Positions 26,320-37,461 of a DNA stretch of 64,000 nucleotides are shown here, piece by piece (position 1 is the stretch's first letter; each line of letters opens with the position of its first letter). Below the pieces are notes generated by a model. The model saw nothing but the letters and a program-made list of their open reading frames with translations, was not told the DNA's origin and did no database searches. Source of the DNA: Umboniibacter marinipuniceus (GTDB taxonomy: Bacteria > Pseudomonadota > Gammaproteobacteria > Pseudomonadales > DSM-25080); NCBI RefSeq assembly GCF_003688415.1, contig NZ_REFJ01000001.1:734166-798165 (forward strand). Reading direction: 5' to 3'. A program made the translations under genes and the position numbers.

Positions 26320-26357
26320 ATCACCGCTCCAAATAACTCACACTACAGGTTTAATTC

Positions 26358-27560
26358 ATGGTCGCTAACACCAGTTCAGTCTTCAACAGCCTTTTCCCTA
26401 ACGCGAAAGACCTTGAAGGCTTTCTCTCTGGAAAGTATCAAGCTGAACACCAGCGATTTATTGCCTCTGAGGCAAGTCTCAGCGCGCTGAATGCGGTCTT
26501 AGATATTGCCACGCTGGATGAATTACTGGCCAATGCACAAATGCCAGCATCTTCGATTGATATGGCTAGAGCAGATCGGCGAATGAAACGTGCTGAGTTC
26601 TGTTACGACAATGGCACAATTGATCTACGTGCGGTGATTCGTGAATACCGTGCTGGGGCAACCTTAATCCTCTCTCAGCTTCATGAAGCCGATACCAAGT
26701 TGGCGGATCTCTGTCGTCAGTTTGAGGCGGTCTTTAATTGCCATGTGCAAACCAATATCTATCTAACGCCACCAGGCTATCAGGGTTTTCGACCTCACTT
26801 TGACGCCCACGATGTCTTCGTTATGCAGGTTTCGGGCTCGAAGGCATGGAAGCTCTATGATCATCCAGTGAAATTGGCCTATCGTGGCGAACGATTTAAT
26901 TCAAACGTACATAAACCCGGTGAGTTAACGGAAGAATTCACCATGGATGCGGGGGAAACCATCTATATCCCCAAGGGTGTAATGCACGATGCTTCGAACA
27001 ATGGCGACGAGCCGTCACTGCACATCACGCTTGGACTGATTACTAAGAATTGGGCCGATTTAGTGATTGAGGCCGTTTCCGAGGTGGCGGTGAAGCATCC
27101 AGAATTTCGCCAGGCGTTACCGCCTCATTTCGCTACCGAGGGCTTTGATGATACGGAAGCGAAAGCTCACTTTAAAACCTTGATTGATATTATCGCTAAA
27201 GAAGCCAATTTGGAGCACGCATTGGATTACTTTGCGGGCGATTTTATTCAGCGACAAAAACCGGATATTCGAGGTGGACTGCTGGATGCCGTCTTTGCGC
27301 CAGATAAGGTGAAACCATCGCAACACTACAAGCTTCGTGACAACTATCTGGCGCAGTATTTTGAAGACGGGGATCGGCTAACATTGGTATCGCCCGGTGG
27401 TCATATGCATTTTGAGCTATCTGCGAGTGCCGCCCTAGACGAGGTGCTTCGCAGCGAGCAATTTGTAGCCTCGGACCTTCCGGGTTTAGCCGAGGAAGAG
27501 CAGTATGCATTGGTGGCGAAGCTAGCCGCGGCCAGTGTGATTCAACTGGTTGAGGAATAA
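26358..27560 (+). CDS. JmjC/cupin-domain oxygenase (RoxA-like)
   Basis: 400 aa. The iron-binding facial triad is visible: HFDAHDVF (HxD, about residues 151-153) and GVMHDASN (His, about 212), with LHITLG near 224 in the co-substrate pocket region. The layout (N-terminal helical part, JmjC core, C-terminal winged-helix-like domain) matches ribosomal oxygenase RoxA/YcfD-type enzymes, which hydroxylate Arg or His in ribosomal proteins using iron and 2-oxoglutarate. Here the neighbour is the Asp/Asn/Arg-rich repeat protein, which makes that a plausible substrate. This is inference; a ribosomal target is the main alternative. Confidence 0.85.
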   Translation: MVANTSSVFNSLFPNAKDLEGFLSGKYQAEHQRFIASEASLSALNAVLDIATLDELLANAQMPASSIDMARADRRMKRAEFCYDNGTIDLRAVIREYRAGATLILSQLHEADTKLADLCRQFEAVFNCHVQTNIYLTPPGYQGFRPHFDAHDVFVMQVSGSKAWKLYDHPVKLAYRGERFNSNVHKPGELTEEFTMDAGETIYIPKGVMHDASNNGDEPSLHITLGLITKNWADLVIEAVSEVAVKHPEFRQALPPHFATEGFDDTEAKAHFKTLIDIIAKEANLEHALDYFAGDFIQRQKPDIRGGLLDAVFAPDKVKPSQHYKLRDNYLAQYFEDGDRLTLVSPGGHMHFELSASAALDEVLRSEQFVASDLPGLAEEEQYALVAKLAAASVIQLVEE

Positions 27561-27570
27561 AGGCCAGAAC

Positions 27571-27612
27571 GCTCGCGGTTCAAGCGCCGTCCTGGGCGAT
27601 TCATCCGCGAGC
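27571..27612. terminator. Hairpin between the oxygenase gene and hemB
   Basis: GCTCGCGG and CCGCGAGC form a perfect 8-bp stem with a 26-base loop between convergent genes. No T-run; role as a terminator is tentative. Confidence 0.35.
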
Positions 27613-27629
27613 ACACGCTAAGCCCTAGT

Positions 27630-29919
<2,290 letters not shown>

Positions 29920-30039
29920 AAAAATCCTAAAACGAGTAAGAAACGTGAGTTAATAGTTAGCATTATCGCCTGTAAAAACCTGCTTTGCTAGCCGAGTTTA
30001 TAAGTGCCAGATTTAGTGCGATGGGCATTGCCTTCAGCG

Positions 30040-30468
30040 CTAAAAGGGCTTTATGACAGCTAGAAATATAATGGCGATTAGCGCCAATACGGGTGCTTCA
30101 TTAAAGAAACGAAAGAACACGTGATTACGCTGGTTTTTATCGGCGGCAAACTGCTTAATGAAGTAGCCGCAGCTGAAGTGATAAATAACGAGTAATGATA
30201 CTAACAGCAGCTTAGCATGAACCCATCCCTGTTGAAGCCAGGCGGGGTTCACCATCAACATAGCAATGCCGAACACCAGTGTGGCAATCATTGATGGCGT
30301 ACCGATGCCGCGATAGAGTTTGCGCTCCATAATCTTAAACCGCTCTCTGCCCACTTCGTCTTCCGCCGCGGCGTGATAAACGAACAAACGTGGTAGGTAA
30401 AACAGCACTGCAAACCAACAAACCATGGCGATGAGGTGCAACGCTTTGTAACTTAAATAAGCCGTCAC
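30040..30468 (-). CDS. hemJ: Protoporphyrinogen IX oxidase HemJ
   Basis: 142 aa membrane protein with four segments. YKALHLIAMVCWFAVLFYLPRLFVYH at the N-terminus and RNHVFFRFFNEAPVLALI at the end are characteristic of HemJ (UPF0093). It oxidises protoporphyrinogen IX late in heme synthesis. It starts two bases after the ClC gene stop and is in one transcript with it; hemL-hemB follow on the same strand after about 120 bases. Confidence 0.93.
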   Translation of the reverse strand: MTAYLSYKALHLIAMVCWFAVLFYLPRLFVYHAAAEDEVGRERFKIMERKLYRGIGTPSMIATLVFGIAMLMVNPAWLQQGWVHAKLLLVSLLVIYHFSCGYFIKQFAADKNQRNHVFFRFFNEAPVLALIAIIFLAVIKPF

Positions 30469-30470
30469 GA

Positions 30471-32177
30471 CTATTCCTTAAATTTAGATTCGATGCCAGA
30501 TTTAGTGATGATACCAAGCACTTCGCCACGCAGCTTACCGTGCAAGCGGCGAACGAGTGCGATGTCGGCATCATGCTTTTTCATTCCCTTGAGGATATCC
30601 CAAGCGGAGGCGGTAATGTTAGTGTTCACAATATTCTGTTTTGGTAAGGCTGAACTGATGTCCGATTGACCATCATGTTTTTCCAGCAGTGGTTCAAATA
30701 GATTACGGCGCATCACATGAATAGGTTCACCGGCGAGCGTCATGACAATCCACTTTGGTTTATCTTCGCTAAATTGTTGTAGCAGGGTTGCGGAATGGTT
30801 CTCGTCGCGAAAATCCTCCAGCCGAATTGAGCTGCATTTACGTGACATCACCCGGCTTGCCGGCGTAGCCAGTGCCCACCTTCGCCAAGGTGTCTGTTCT
30901 TTGGCGGGGCGCTCGAATACACCGGGTTGTTTAAGTACTTCGCGGCAAACAATATTGGCTACCACAATGGAGGCCATGGTTGGCATGAGTACATCGGGTG
31001 CGTAGGTCAGTTCGAGTACGGCGGTCAAGGCGGATAAGGGGGCATTGAGAACCGCGCTCATCACCGTGCCCATAAAAATAATTACATAGCTTGAAACCGC
31101 AATATCGGCGCCGCCACCACTCAACTGCTCAAGAATGCCGCCGAGGCAGGCACCAATAAACAGGGTGGACGCTATAAGTCCGCCGGGCATCCCTAAGCCA
31201 GTAACCAACGGCGTTAGCAGTAACTTTCCAAGTAATAAACCAACCAGCAGGGCAATAGGTAAGAAGCCATCAAGGTTGGCTTGCACCACGTCATAACCTA
31301 CACCCGTCACCTGAGGGTAAAAGTAGACCACCGCAGCGGTGATGAGTCCGATGAAGGTGAAGCGAGCGATAGGTGTGTAATGGTGATATTCGCGTGCTCG
31401 CCGATGAATTGCGACGAAAGCGGCTGAGATAATCCCCGCCAAAATGGCCCCGAGGAGTAACCAAAGGGTATCGTCCATTTCTACGCTGGTTAGGACGGGA
31501 ACCAGAAATGCCGGATCGTCACCGTACACAAGCCGAGATAGTGCGGTGGCTGAAGTAGCCGCGACAATGATGGGGAATAGACCCGCGGCCGTATATTCCA
31601 TGAGAATCACTTCCATAGCGAAAATGACCCCCGCGATTGGCGTATTAAATGACGCACCAATGGCTGCCGCCACACCACACCCAGCAAGTAAGCGAAGTTG
31701 GGGTGACGATAGCATAAGCCAGCGGCCAATCCCGGCGCTGGTGGCGGCCCCGAGATGAACCGCAGGACCTTCTCGGCCTACTGCTTGACCACTTGCGATG
31801 GCAGCGGCACCACCGAATAATTGTACGAAGGTGTTGCGCCAGCTAAACACGCCGCCACGATGCGCGAGGGTTTCTAATACATAGCCAACGCTGACCTTTT
31901 GGGCATCTTTCGGCACAAAATGGAACACCAGCCCAATCAATATGGCACCAATTAATGGGATCAACGCGGCGATTTCGCGGCTGTATTCGGCGAAGTGCGT
32001 GTCCGTGTTGTTGCTAATTAACAGTGAATAGTCGACTAAACTTCGAAAGGCAATGATAATAGCGGCAGAGGCTATACCGCTGATGAGGCCAAATATTAAA
32101 AGCTGAGGCCACGATTGAACATCTCGTAATCGAGCGCTCATTCGTGTGAAAAAGCTTAAAATATTAGCGGTGCTCAC
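30471..32177 (-). CDS. ClC-family chloride channel/transporter with CBS domains
   Basis: 568 aa. The ClC core (residues 20-430) has GREGPAVHLGA and GMPGGLIA, which line the anion pathway; the GSGIP motif is replaced. The last 120 residues form a CBS pair (RVMSRKCSSIRLED ... IVMTLAGEPIHVMRR). Family members exchange chloride and protons or conduct chloride. The gating Glu in GREGP suggests an exchanger. It forms an operon with hemJ, though no functional link is known. Confidence 0.92.
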   Translation of the reverse strand: MSTANILSFFTRMSARLRDVQSWPQLLIFGLISGIASAAIIIAFRSLVDYSLLISNNTDTHFAEYSREIAALIPLIGAILIGLVFHFVPKDAQKVSVGYVLETLAHRGGVFSWRNTFVQLFGGAAAIASGQAVGREGPAVHLGAATSAGIGRWLMLSSPQLRLLAGCGVAAAIGASFNTPIAGVIFAMEVILMEYTAAGLFPIIVAATSATALSRLVYGDDPAFLVPVLTSVEMDDTLWLLLGAILAGIISAAFVAIHRRAREYHHYTPIARFTFIGLITAAVVYFYPQVTGVGYDVVQANLDGFLPIALLVGLLLGKLLLTPLVTGLGMPGGLIASTLFIGACLGGILEQLSGGGADIAVSSYVIIFMGTVMSAVLNAPLSALTAVLELTYAPDVLMPTMASIVVANIVCREVLKQPGVFERPAKEQTPWRRWALATPASRVMSRKCSSIRLEDFRDENHSATLLQQFSEDKPKWIVMTLAGEPIHVMRRNLFEPLLEKHDGQSDISSALPKQNIVNTNITASAWDILKGMKKHDADIALVRRLHGKLRGEVLGIITKSGIESKFKE

Positions 32178-32261
32178 GTTATGATAGGACTCATTAAAAT
32201 TAATCTCCCCTGATTATAAAGGGTAGCTTACAAATAAGAAGCGAAATATTTCGAGGTTGCT

Positions 32262-33290
32262 GTGCTTAAAGTTGGAATTGTAGGTGCTACGGGATACACC
32301 GGAGCTGAATTATTAAGAATTCTATCAAACCACAATGGGGTTCAAGTTGTACTGATCACCTCCAGAGCAGAGCAAGGTAAGCCCGTAGCGGAGCTTTATC
32401 CCAATCTCCGCCAGCACTGCGATCTGGTTTTTGAAGCTCCCACCGCGGAAAAAATTAGCTTACTGGATGTTGTTTTCTTCGCTACACCACATGGGGTTGC
32501 ACAGTCCATGATGACGGACATCGCCAAACACGATGTAGTGGTCATTGATCTCTCAGCGGACTTTCGTATTCGCGATCAGGCGGTTTGGGAACAGTGGTAC
32601 CAGCAACCGCATGGTGCGCCAGCACTTATAAAAGAGGCAGTCTATGGCCTCCCTGAATTCAATCGTAAAGATATTCGTACGGCAGATATTATTGCCTGTC
32701 CGGGGTGCTATCCAACGTCCGTGCAGTTGGGGCTGAAGCCACTTCTAGAGCAGGGTGCTATTGAACTGGACAATATTATTGTCAATGCGGCGTCCGGTGT
32801 CACCGGTGCAGGGCGCAGTGCAAAGGTAGCGAACCTCTTCACGGAAGTTCATGACTCATTCAAAGCCTACGGAAGCACCGGACACCGCCATCTTCCCGAA
32901 ATTAAGCAGGGCTTGTCGGATATGGCTGGCGAGTATGTTGACCTGACCTTCGTGCCTCATTTACTGCCCATGGCGCGCGGTATTCACGCGACTATTTACG
33001 TGCGTCTAACTCGTCAAATTGATGTTCAGAAGGTGTACAGTGAGGCTTACGCGGATGAGCCTTTCGTTGATGTTCTTCCCGCGGGAAGCCACCCTGAGAC
33101 TCGTTCAGTTAAAGGCACCAATACCTGTCGACTTGCGGTAAACAGGGCGCCCGAAGGAAACACCTTGGTTGTCATGTCGGTCATTGATAATCTTTGCAAA
33201 GGCGCTGCGGGACAGGCAATTCAGTGTATGAATATTCGTTTTGGCCTTCCTGAAAATGAGGGGCTGGAAGCTGCAGCTCTGATGCCGTAG
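32262..33290 (+). CDS. argC: N-acetyl-gamma-glutamyl-phosphate reductase ArgC
   Basis: 342 aa, GTG start (32262). NADP motif [13 protein letters not shown] at residues 6-18; catalytic Cys in [11 protein letters not shown] (about 150); His in [12 protein letters not shown]. It reduces acetylglutamyl phosphate in arginine synthesis. It heads a unit continuing with the coiled-coil protein, bactofilin and erpA, the same order seen in Pseudomonas-like genomes. Confidence 0.97.
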   Translation: MLKVGIVGATGYTGAELLRILSNHNGVQVVLITSRAEQGKPVAELYPNLRQHCDLVFEAPTAEKISLLDVVFFATPHGVAQSMMTDIAKHDVVVIDLSADFRIRDQAVWEQWYQQPHGAPALIKEAVYGLPEFNRKDIRTADIIACPGCYPTSVQLGLKPLLEQGAIELDNIIVNAASGVTGAGRSAKVANLFTEVHDSFKAYGSTGHRHLPEIKQGLSDMAGEYVDLTFVPHLLPMARGIHATIYVRLTRQIDVQKVYSEAYADEPFVDVLPAGSHPETRSVKGTNTCRLAVNRAPEGNTLVVMSVIDNLCKGAAGQAIQCMNIRFGLPENEGLEAAALMP

Positions 33291-33300
33291 GACACTGACA

Positions 33301-34005
33301 GTGATCAAACGAAATAGAAAGCCTTTCAAGCCCTTAGTGACTGCTCGCTCGCTCAAGGCTGAGGTGGGGCGGTATATAGTGTATTTAGTCATTATTTCAG
33401 CGTGTCTGATGTTGGCTTTCTTTACCGGCTACCAGACCTCAGATGCCGCGCTGACTCAGTCGCAACAACACGTGGCGACCTTGACAACAACCTTAGAGCA
33501 ACAGCAGGCTAAATTGCAGGTAGCCCAGGAGCGCGCTGCGGCGGCTAGTTTAGCTAGGTCAGTGGCCGAGTCAGCCAATCAGCAATCACGTGAGGAAATG
33601 GTTAAGCTTCAGGCTGAGGTTTCAGAGCTATCGCAGTTGGTCAATTATTATCGCAGTCTCATGGATTCCAGCAGTAATTCCGGGGTGAACTTCGGTAACG
33701 CTGAGCTTCGGCCCGCCTTAGATGGCTCGTGGACGCTATCGGCGATGGTGCACCAAGTGGCTACCCAGCATCAAGTTGTTCGTGGCGAACTGGTAGCTCA
33801 TCTTGTGAGTACCAACGAGGAGGGGGTGTATGAACGAGCCGAAATTGGTAGGATTAATCTGAGTTTTCGATATTTCCAACGCTATGTCACGGAAATTCAG
33901 CTACCGGATGGTATGGTAGCGAAAGAAGTAGAATTAAGCTTGATGGTCCGTGGCGAGGAGCCTAAATTGCTCTCCGTTGAATGGCCTGTAGTCATCGAGG
34001 AATAA
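33301..34005 (+). CDS. Single-pass membrane protein with coiled coil (DUF6776-like)
   Basis: 234 aa, GTG start 10 bases after argC. One membrane segment (about 22-42) is followed by a coiled coil (about 50-110) and a beta-rich C-terminal domain likely in the periplasm. The layout and position before a bactofilin gene match a conserved but uncharacterised gammaproteobacterial family. Function unknown; cell-shape or envelope role is possible because of the bactofilin neighbour. Confidence 0.7.
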   Translation: MIKRNRKPFKPLVTARSLKAEVGRYIVYLVIISACLMLAFFTGYQTSDAALTQSQQHVATLTTTLEQQQAKLQVAQERAAAASLARSVAESANQQSREEMVKLQAEVSELSQLVNYYRSLMDSSSNSGVNFGNAELRPALDGSWTLSAMVHQVATQHQVVRGELVAHLVSTNEEGVYERAEIGRINLSFRYFQRYVTEIQLPDGMVAKEVELSLMVRGEEPKLLSVEWPVVIEE

Positions 34006-34010
34006 ATATA

Positions 34011-34436
34011 ATGAGAATGAGAAAACAAAAGAGTGCCTCGCACGTTACGCTAATTGCTCAGGGGACTGAGATTAAGGGTGATATCGAGTTTGCCGGAGCA
34101 GTGCAAGTTGAAGGGAAGGTAAAAGGCAGCTTGCGCGCCACTAATGCGGACACCGCATCGGTGATGATCGTCAAAGGTGCTGAAGTCGTGGGTGATATCA
34201 CGGCTCCTGAAGTGATGATTAATGGTCAGGTTCGTGGCGATGTTTACGCCTCAGTTCGGGTAGAATTAGCACCAGACGCGCGCATCGAAGGGGATGTACG
34301 TTATCGGATGCTAGAAATGCTTGGCGGCGCCCAGATTAATGGTTCGCTGATTCATGAGGAGCATCAAGGTCAGCTGCCGGCCCCGGCCGCTAAAGCGAGC
34401 GATGAAGCACAAAAAGACGACTCGATAGCGGAATAA
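34011..34436 (+). CDS. Bactofilin (polymer-forming cytoskeletal protein)
   Basis: 141 aa from the ATG at 34011, ten bases after GAGG. It has the beta-helix repeat pattern of bactofilins: LIAQGTEIKGDIEFAGAVQVEG, VIVKGAEVVGDI-like, VMINGQVRGDVYA, IEGDVRY. The polar, disordered tail is rich in Ala and Asp. Bactofilins form nucleotide-free filaments under the membrane that position envelope enzymes; the M23 peptidase gene nearby is a plausible client. Confidence 0.93.
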   Translation: MRMRKQKSASHVTLIAQGTEIKGDIEFAGAVQVEGKVKGSLRATNADTASVMIVKGAEVVGDITAPEVMINGQVRGDVYASVRVELAPDARIEGDVRYRMLEMLGGAQINGSLIHEEHQGQLPAPAAKASDEAQKDDSIAE

Positions 34437-34504
34437 ACTTAGTTGACTAAAATACTAGGTTATGTCCATAATCGCCGTCCACAAAACTTGTTGAGAGACG
34501 ATGT

Positions 34505-34858
34505 ATGTCTGTTGCTGAAACCTTCGAACCTACACCACTAATCGTTACGGATAATACCGTTGCGAAAGTGCGCGAGCTTGTTGAAGAAGAAGGTAATCCT
34601 GATCTGAAACTGCGGGTTTTTGTAACGGGCGGCGGCTGCTCCGGTTTCCAATATGGTTTCTCTTTCGATGAGGCGGTAGAAGAGGATGATACGCCAATTG
34701 AGGTGGGCGGCGTAACGGTTGTCTTGGACGCTATGTCTTACCCCTACTTGGTAGGCTCTATTGTGGATTACGAAGAGGGTCTTCAGGGTTCTCGATTTGT
34801 GGTGAACAACCCACTGGCAACGGCGACCTGCGGTTGCGGCGCGAGCTTCTCCATATAG
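34505..34858 (+). CDS. erpA: Iron-sulfur cluster insertion protein ErpA
   Basis: 117 aa A-type carrier. Cluster-binding Cys are in [12 protein letters not shown] and TCGCGASF near the C-terminus. It delivers iron-sulfur clusters to apo-enzymes. In related genomes anmK follows directly; here about 2.6 kb of accessory sequence intervenes. Confidence 0.97.
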   Translation: MSVAETFEPTPLIVTDNTVAKVRELVEEEGNPDLKLRVFVTGGGCSGFQYGFSFDEAVEEDDTPIEVGGVTVVLDAMSYPYLVGSIVDYEEGLQGSRFVVNNPLATATCGCGASFSI

Positions 34859-34861
34859 CAT

Positions 34862-35205
34862 GATGGTGTAAGCGCACGTGTTCGCGTTGCTAGCCCCTAT
34901 TCATCCTGAGTGATTACGTCCTAAACTGCTAACCCGTTGATTCTAATGGGTTTTAGTTGTGATAATCGACGTAAGATCAATTTTGCGGTACCTCTTAGGC
35001 ACCACATTTCAGACCCTGTGCGGTACCTGTGTTCTAGCGTCGATTGTATAGGGGCGCAAAATTAAATCAATCTTGGTGAAGGCAGTGTAGTTCTATGATC
35101 GGATAGTGGGTCAGTGAACAATGGATAGTATAAGCGCTTCTTTGTGAAGCGCATTTGAATGGCATTGTCGTTCAGCCTGGTTGCAAACGACCGTCTCTAA
35201 AGTGT
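34862..35205. other. Intergenic stretch with interleaved inverted repeats
   Basis: About 345 bases after erpA. It contains AATCGACG (34964-34971), AATTTTGCG (34979-34987), CGTCGATT (35038-35045) and CGCAAAATT (35055-35063), that is two inverted pairs in the order A B A' B'. GCGGTACCT is repeated at 34985 and 35020. A weak erpA terminator-like stem (AACCC/GGGTT near 34931-34954) is also present. No gene is seen. Confidence 0.55.
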
Positions 35206-36264
35206 TCAGAAATGAATGTTTAATACTGTGCAACCTGTTTCGTCCTGTGCGCCCCGGTATTTATCTCTTCTGCAAAAATCGAGGATGATTCGATTTTCGA
35301 AATCGACTCGATAGAACCACTCGGTATCAACATGTTGCCTGATACGTTGCGGATTGTTCAGTTGGTAACCATTGTAAAGTGCAAACCAAACATGTTGATC
35401 AAGTGCCATGAGGTTTTCGAAGTCGTAGACGACATTCTCTTCACCGTTAGTACCTGGGTCAGAGATATTATCGCCGCCGCAGTTGTAGGCAGTTCCAGGG
35501 ACGTACGCCATTCGCTGCAAATCCATATTCCACCGAAGATTAACGCGACTTCCATCGGGAAAATAATAAGAATTAGTTGAATACGATGCCAGCATCTCAG
35601 GGTTTGCCAAAATACCAACTACCTGTAAGTTGGAAATAGCACCTACCGCAGAGGATATAATGGCATCACCGTATCCAGAGATATTAAGTGACATGTCCGT
35701 CTCGACTTTACTTCTTATGCTCGAATTGGTGAGGAAATTATACGCATTCCAAGAATTTGGGTTTCGTACGTCTCCGCGGTGGTCTACTGTGCCCGGTTCA
35801 GCAGTTGCGTCAATACCTGTACAAACACCGTAGCCGTAGCCGGATGTCGGCGCAAGGGTGTAGATGTTGGGAGTTGTATAGGTGTATGCAGCGCTTTCGT
35901 CAGCGACAAATGAACCGTCCACAAGAAAAAAAGCGGGTAAGTTAGAAAAAAAATCGACGAAGGGGCCGTAAGCATTTTTATAGGCCGCGAGTGCGTTGTT
36001 CTGCTCTTGAGTCCATTCTACAGGCACGACAGAACCACCAAAGAGTCGCCGATATTTATACATCTCGAAATTTACGGCATCAATTACTATGACGAATCCG
36101 TAATACGGCGCTTCTGCGTTTGCTTTATTCGTGACTTGAAGAGGAGAGCAGTCGTCACAATTAACGTATGCAGTTGTTAAATCCACGGAGCCTATTCTAG
36201 CGTGGGCACACGAAATTACACAGAAGGAAATTAAAGATACAGCTAAAGATTGCAGTTTATTCAT
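35206..36264 (-). CDS. Secreted protein of unknown function
   Basis: 352 aa with an N-terminal signal peptide ending near CAHA (residues 18-22). The mature part contains six or more Cys, many aromatic residues, and many Asn/Asp, which fits an extracellular, disulphide-bonded protein. No family is recognised. AT content is higher than in neighbours and it sits between erpA and mobile-element remnants, so it was probably acquired with this patch. Confidence 0.65.
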   Translation of the reverse strand: MNKLQSLAVSLISFCVISCAHARIGSVDLTTAYVNCDDCSPLQVTNKANAEAPYYGFVIVIDAVNFEMYKYRRLFGGSVVPVEWTQEQNNALAAYKNAYGPFVDFFSNLPAFFLVDGSFVADESAAYTYTTPNIYTLAPTSGYGYGVCTGIDATAEPGTVDHRGDVRNPNSWNAYNFLTNSSIRSKVETDMSLNISGYGDAIISSAVGAISNLQVVGILANPEMLASYSTNSYYFPDGSRVNLRWNMDLQRMAYVPGTAYNCGGDNISDPGTNGEENVVYDFENLMALDQHVWFALYNGYQLNNPQRIRQHVDTEWFYRVDFENRIILDFCRRDKYRGAQDETGCTVLNIHF

Positions 36265-36433
36265 AATCCAATAAGTCCTTTTATTAAAAAATATGTCCTG
36301 CCATGAGATGGTAGTGCTAACTTATGTTTAGTTCAAATGAAAGAATATCAGGTCTGTAATACAAAAATTGTCTCGGTACCATGATGTAAGGGCTTAAATA
36401 TTAAAATTCACAACAATCCAGCCATACTCACAT

Positions 36434-36905
36434 CTACACTGACCGCATCAGGATACAACGCTTGCAACTCTGCATACGCATCGTCGATGAGTGCGCCGTC
36501 GTTTCGATCAGACTGTAGAGCAGCGCTGAAGATTGTGCACCACGCACTGAATTCGAGAATAACCAGTTCTGGCGGCCGATCACAAACGGACGAATCGCAT
36601 TCTCAGCCGCATTATTGTTGATGGGCCAGTCGCCGTTTTCAATGTAGCACGTCGCGAGCTCCCAGTACTTGAGTGCATAGGCCAGGGCCTCACCCAACTT
36701 GCTCTTATGGAGTACCTTCGGTGTGGTCTTCTCGAGCCAAGCCTTGATGCCCTGAATCACTGGCGGTGATTCCTGTTGGCGCACACCGTAGCGTTCGTCA
36801 CTGCTCAATCCTTTCGCTTTGGCTTCGATAGCGTAAAGTTTTTTCAGTTGACTAACCATGTATTGTGCCCGGTTGGTGCCTGGCTTCTTATCCTTATCTA
36901 AAACG
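36434..36905 (-). pseudogene. IS66-family transposase remnant
   Basis: The DDE-region end of an IS66 transposase: QLKKLYAIEAKAKG, PINNNAAENAIRPFVIGRQNWLF and GAQSSALLYSLIET are hallmarks. Upstream homology (DKDKKPGTNRAQYM) continues to about 36905, then is cut by the group II intron fragment. After ..LIET the sequence diverges from IS66, with a different frame taking over, so both ends are broken. Only about 150 of some 510 residues remain. Confidence 0.85.
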
Positions 36906-37308
36906 GGTTGAAACGTTCGACTTCTTGGGTTTTACCCGCTACATGGGACGAATGCGAAATGGTGAATACACGGTAATGAGAAAGACCATGCGTAAACGGG
37001 TTTACGGATCGATCAAGCGAATAAGAATGGAACTGAGGAGGAGACTTCACGAAAACCCTCATAAAACAGGGAAATGGTTGAAGTCAGTGGTTCAGGGCCA
37101 TATCAACTACTATGGCGTACCGTTTAATAGTAGGGCGCTTAGTCTATTTGTTGAAGAGGTTAAGAAGAGTTGGCTCAAATCGCTAAGACGAAGAAGCCAG
37201 CGACACCGACTTAACTGGGACAGGTTTGACCCCGTGGTTCGCTATTGGATTCCCTCACCGAGAATAGTGCACTTACATCCCAATCAACGCTTTTACGTTA
37301 AGACCTGA
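36900..37308 (+). pseudogene. Group II intron reverse transcriptase/maturase, C-terminal remnant
   Basis: About 135 residues starting at TFDFLGFTRY. The maturase X region KTGKWLKSVVQGHINYYGVP and the end LRRRSQRHRLNWDRF ... YWIPSPR are typical of group II intron-encoded proteins. The reverse transcriptase domain is missing, so it is 5'-truncated exactly where the IS66 fragment starts. The intron RNA end (domains V and VI) follows in the right place. Confidence 0.9.
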
Positions 37309-37313
37309 GGTAG

Positions 37314-37381
37314 GAGCCGTATACGTTAGTAGCGTACGTACGGATCTGTGCGGGGGGTGGCCAGTAATGGCCATTCCTACC
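37314..37381 (+). ncRNA. Group II intron domains V-VI (3' end)
   Basis: GAGCCGTATACGTTAGTAGC followed by GTACGTACGGATC is the conserved domain V hairpin, with the AGC catalytic triad. TGTGCGGGGGG and the GTGGCCAGTAATGGCCAT hairpin (domain VI) lead to a 3' boundary near CCTACC at 37381. Without the 5' part it cannot splice. Confidence 0.85.
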
Positions 37382-37461
37382 GTTCCCGATTCTATTGGTG
37401 TGTCTTCGTGTGCGTAAATTCTAAACGAATGCTTGATGTGTCACCAATTTGAGGCTACTGA

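Noticed and set aside
25548..26324. Long open frames on both strands over the repeat gene (plus-strand second frame and two minus-strand frames)
   Set aside because: They follow from the 66/72-base repeat unit, which keeps several frames open; only the Tat-signal frame has a start signal and sensible composition.
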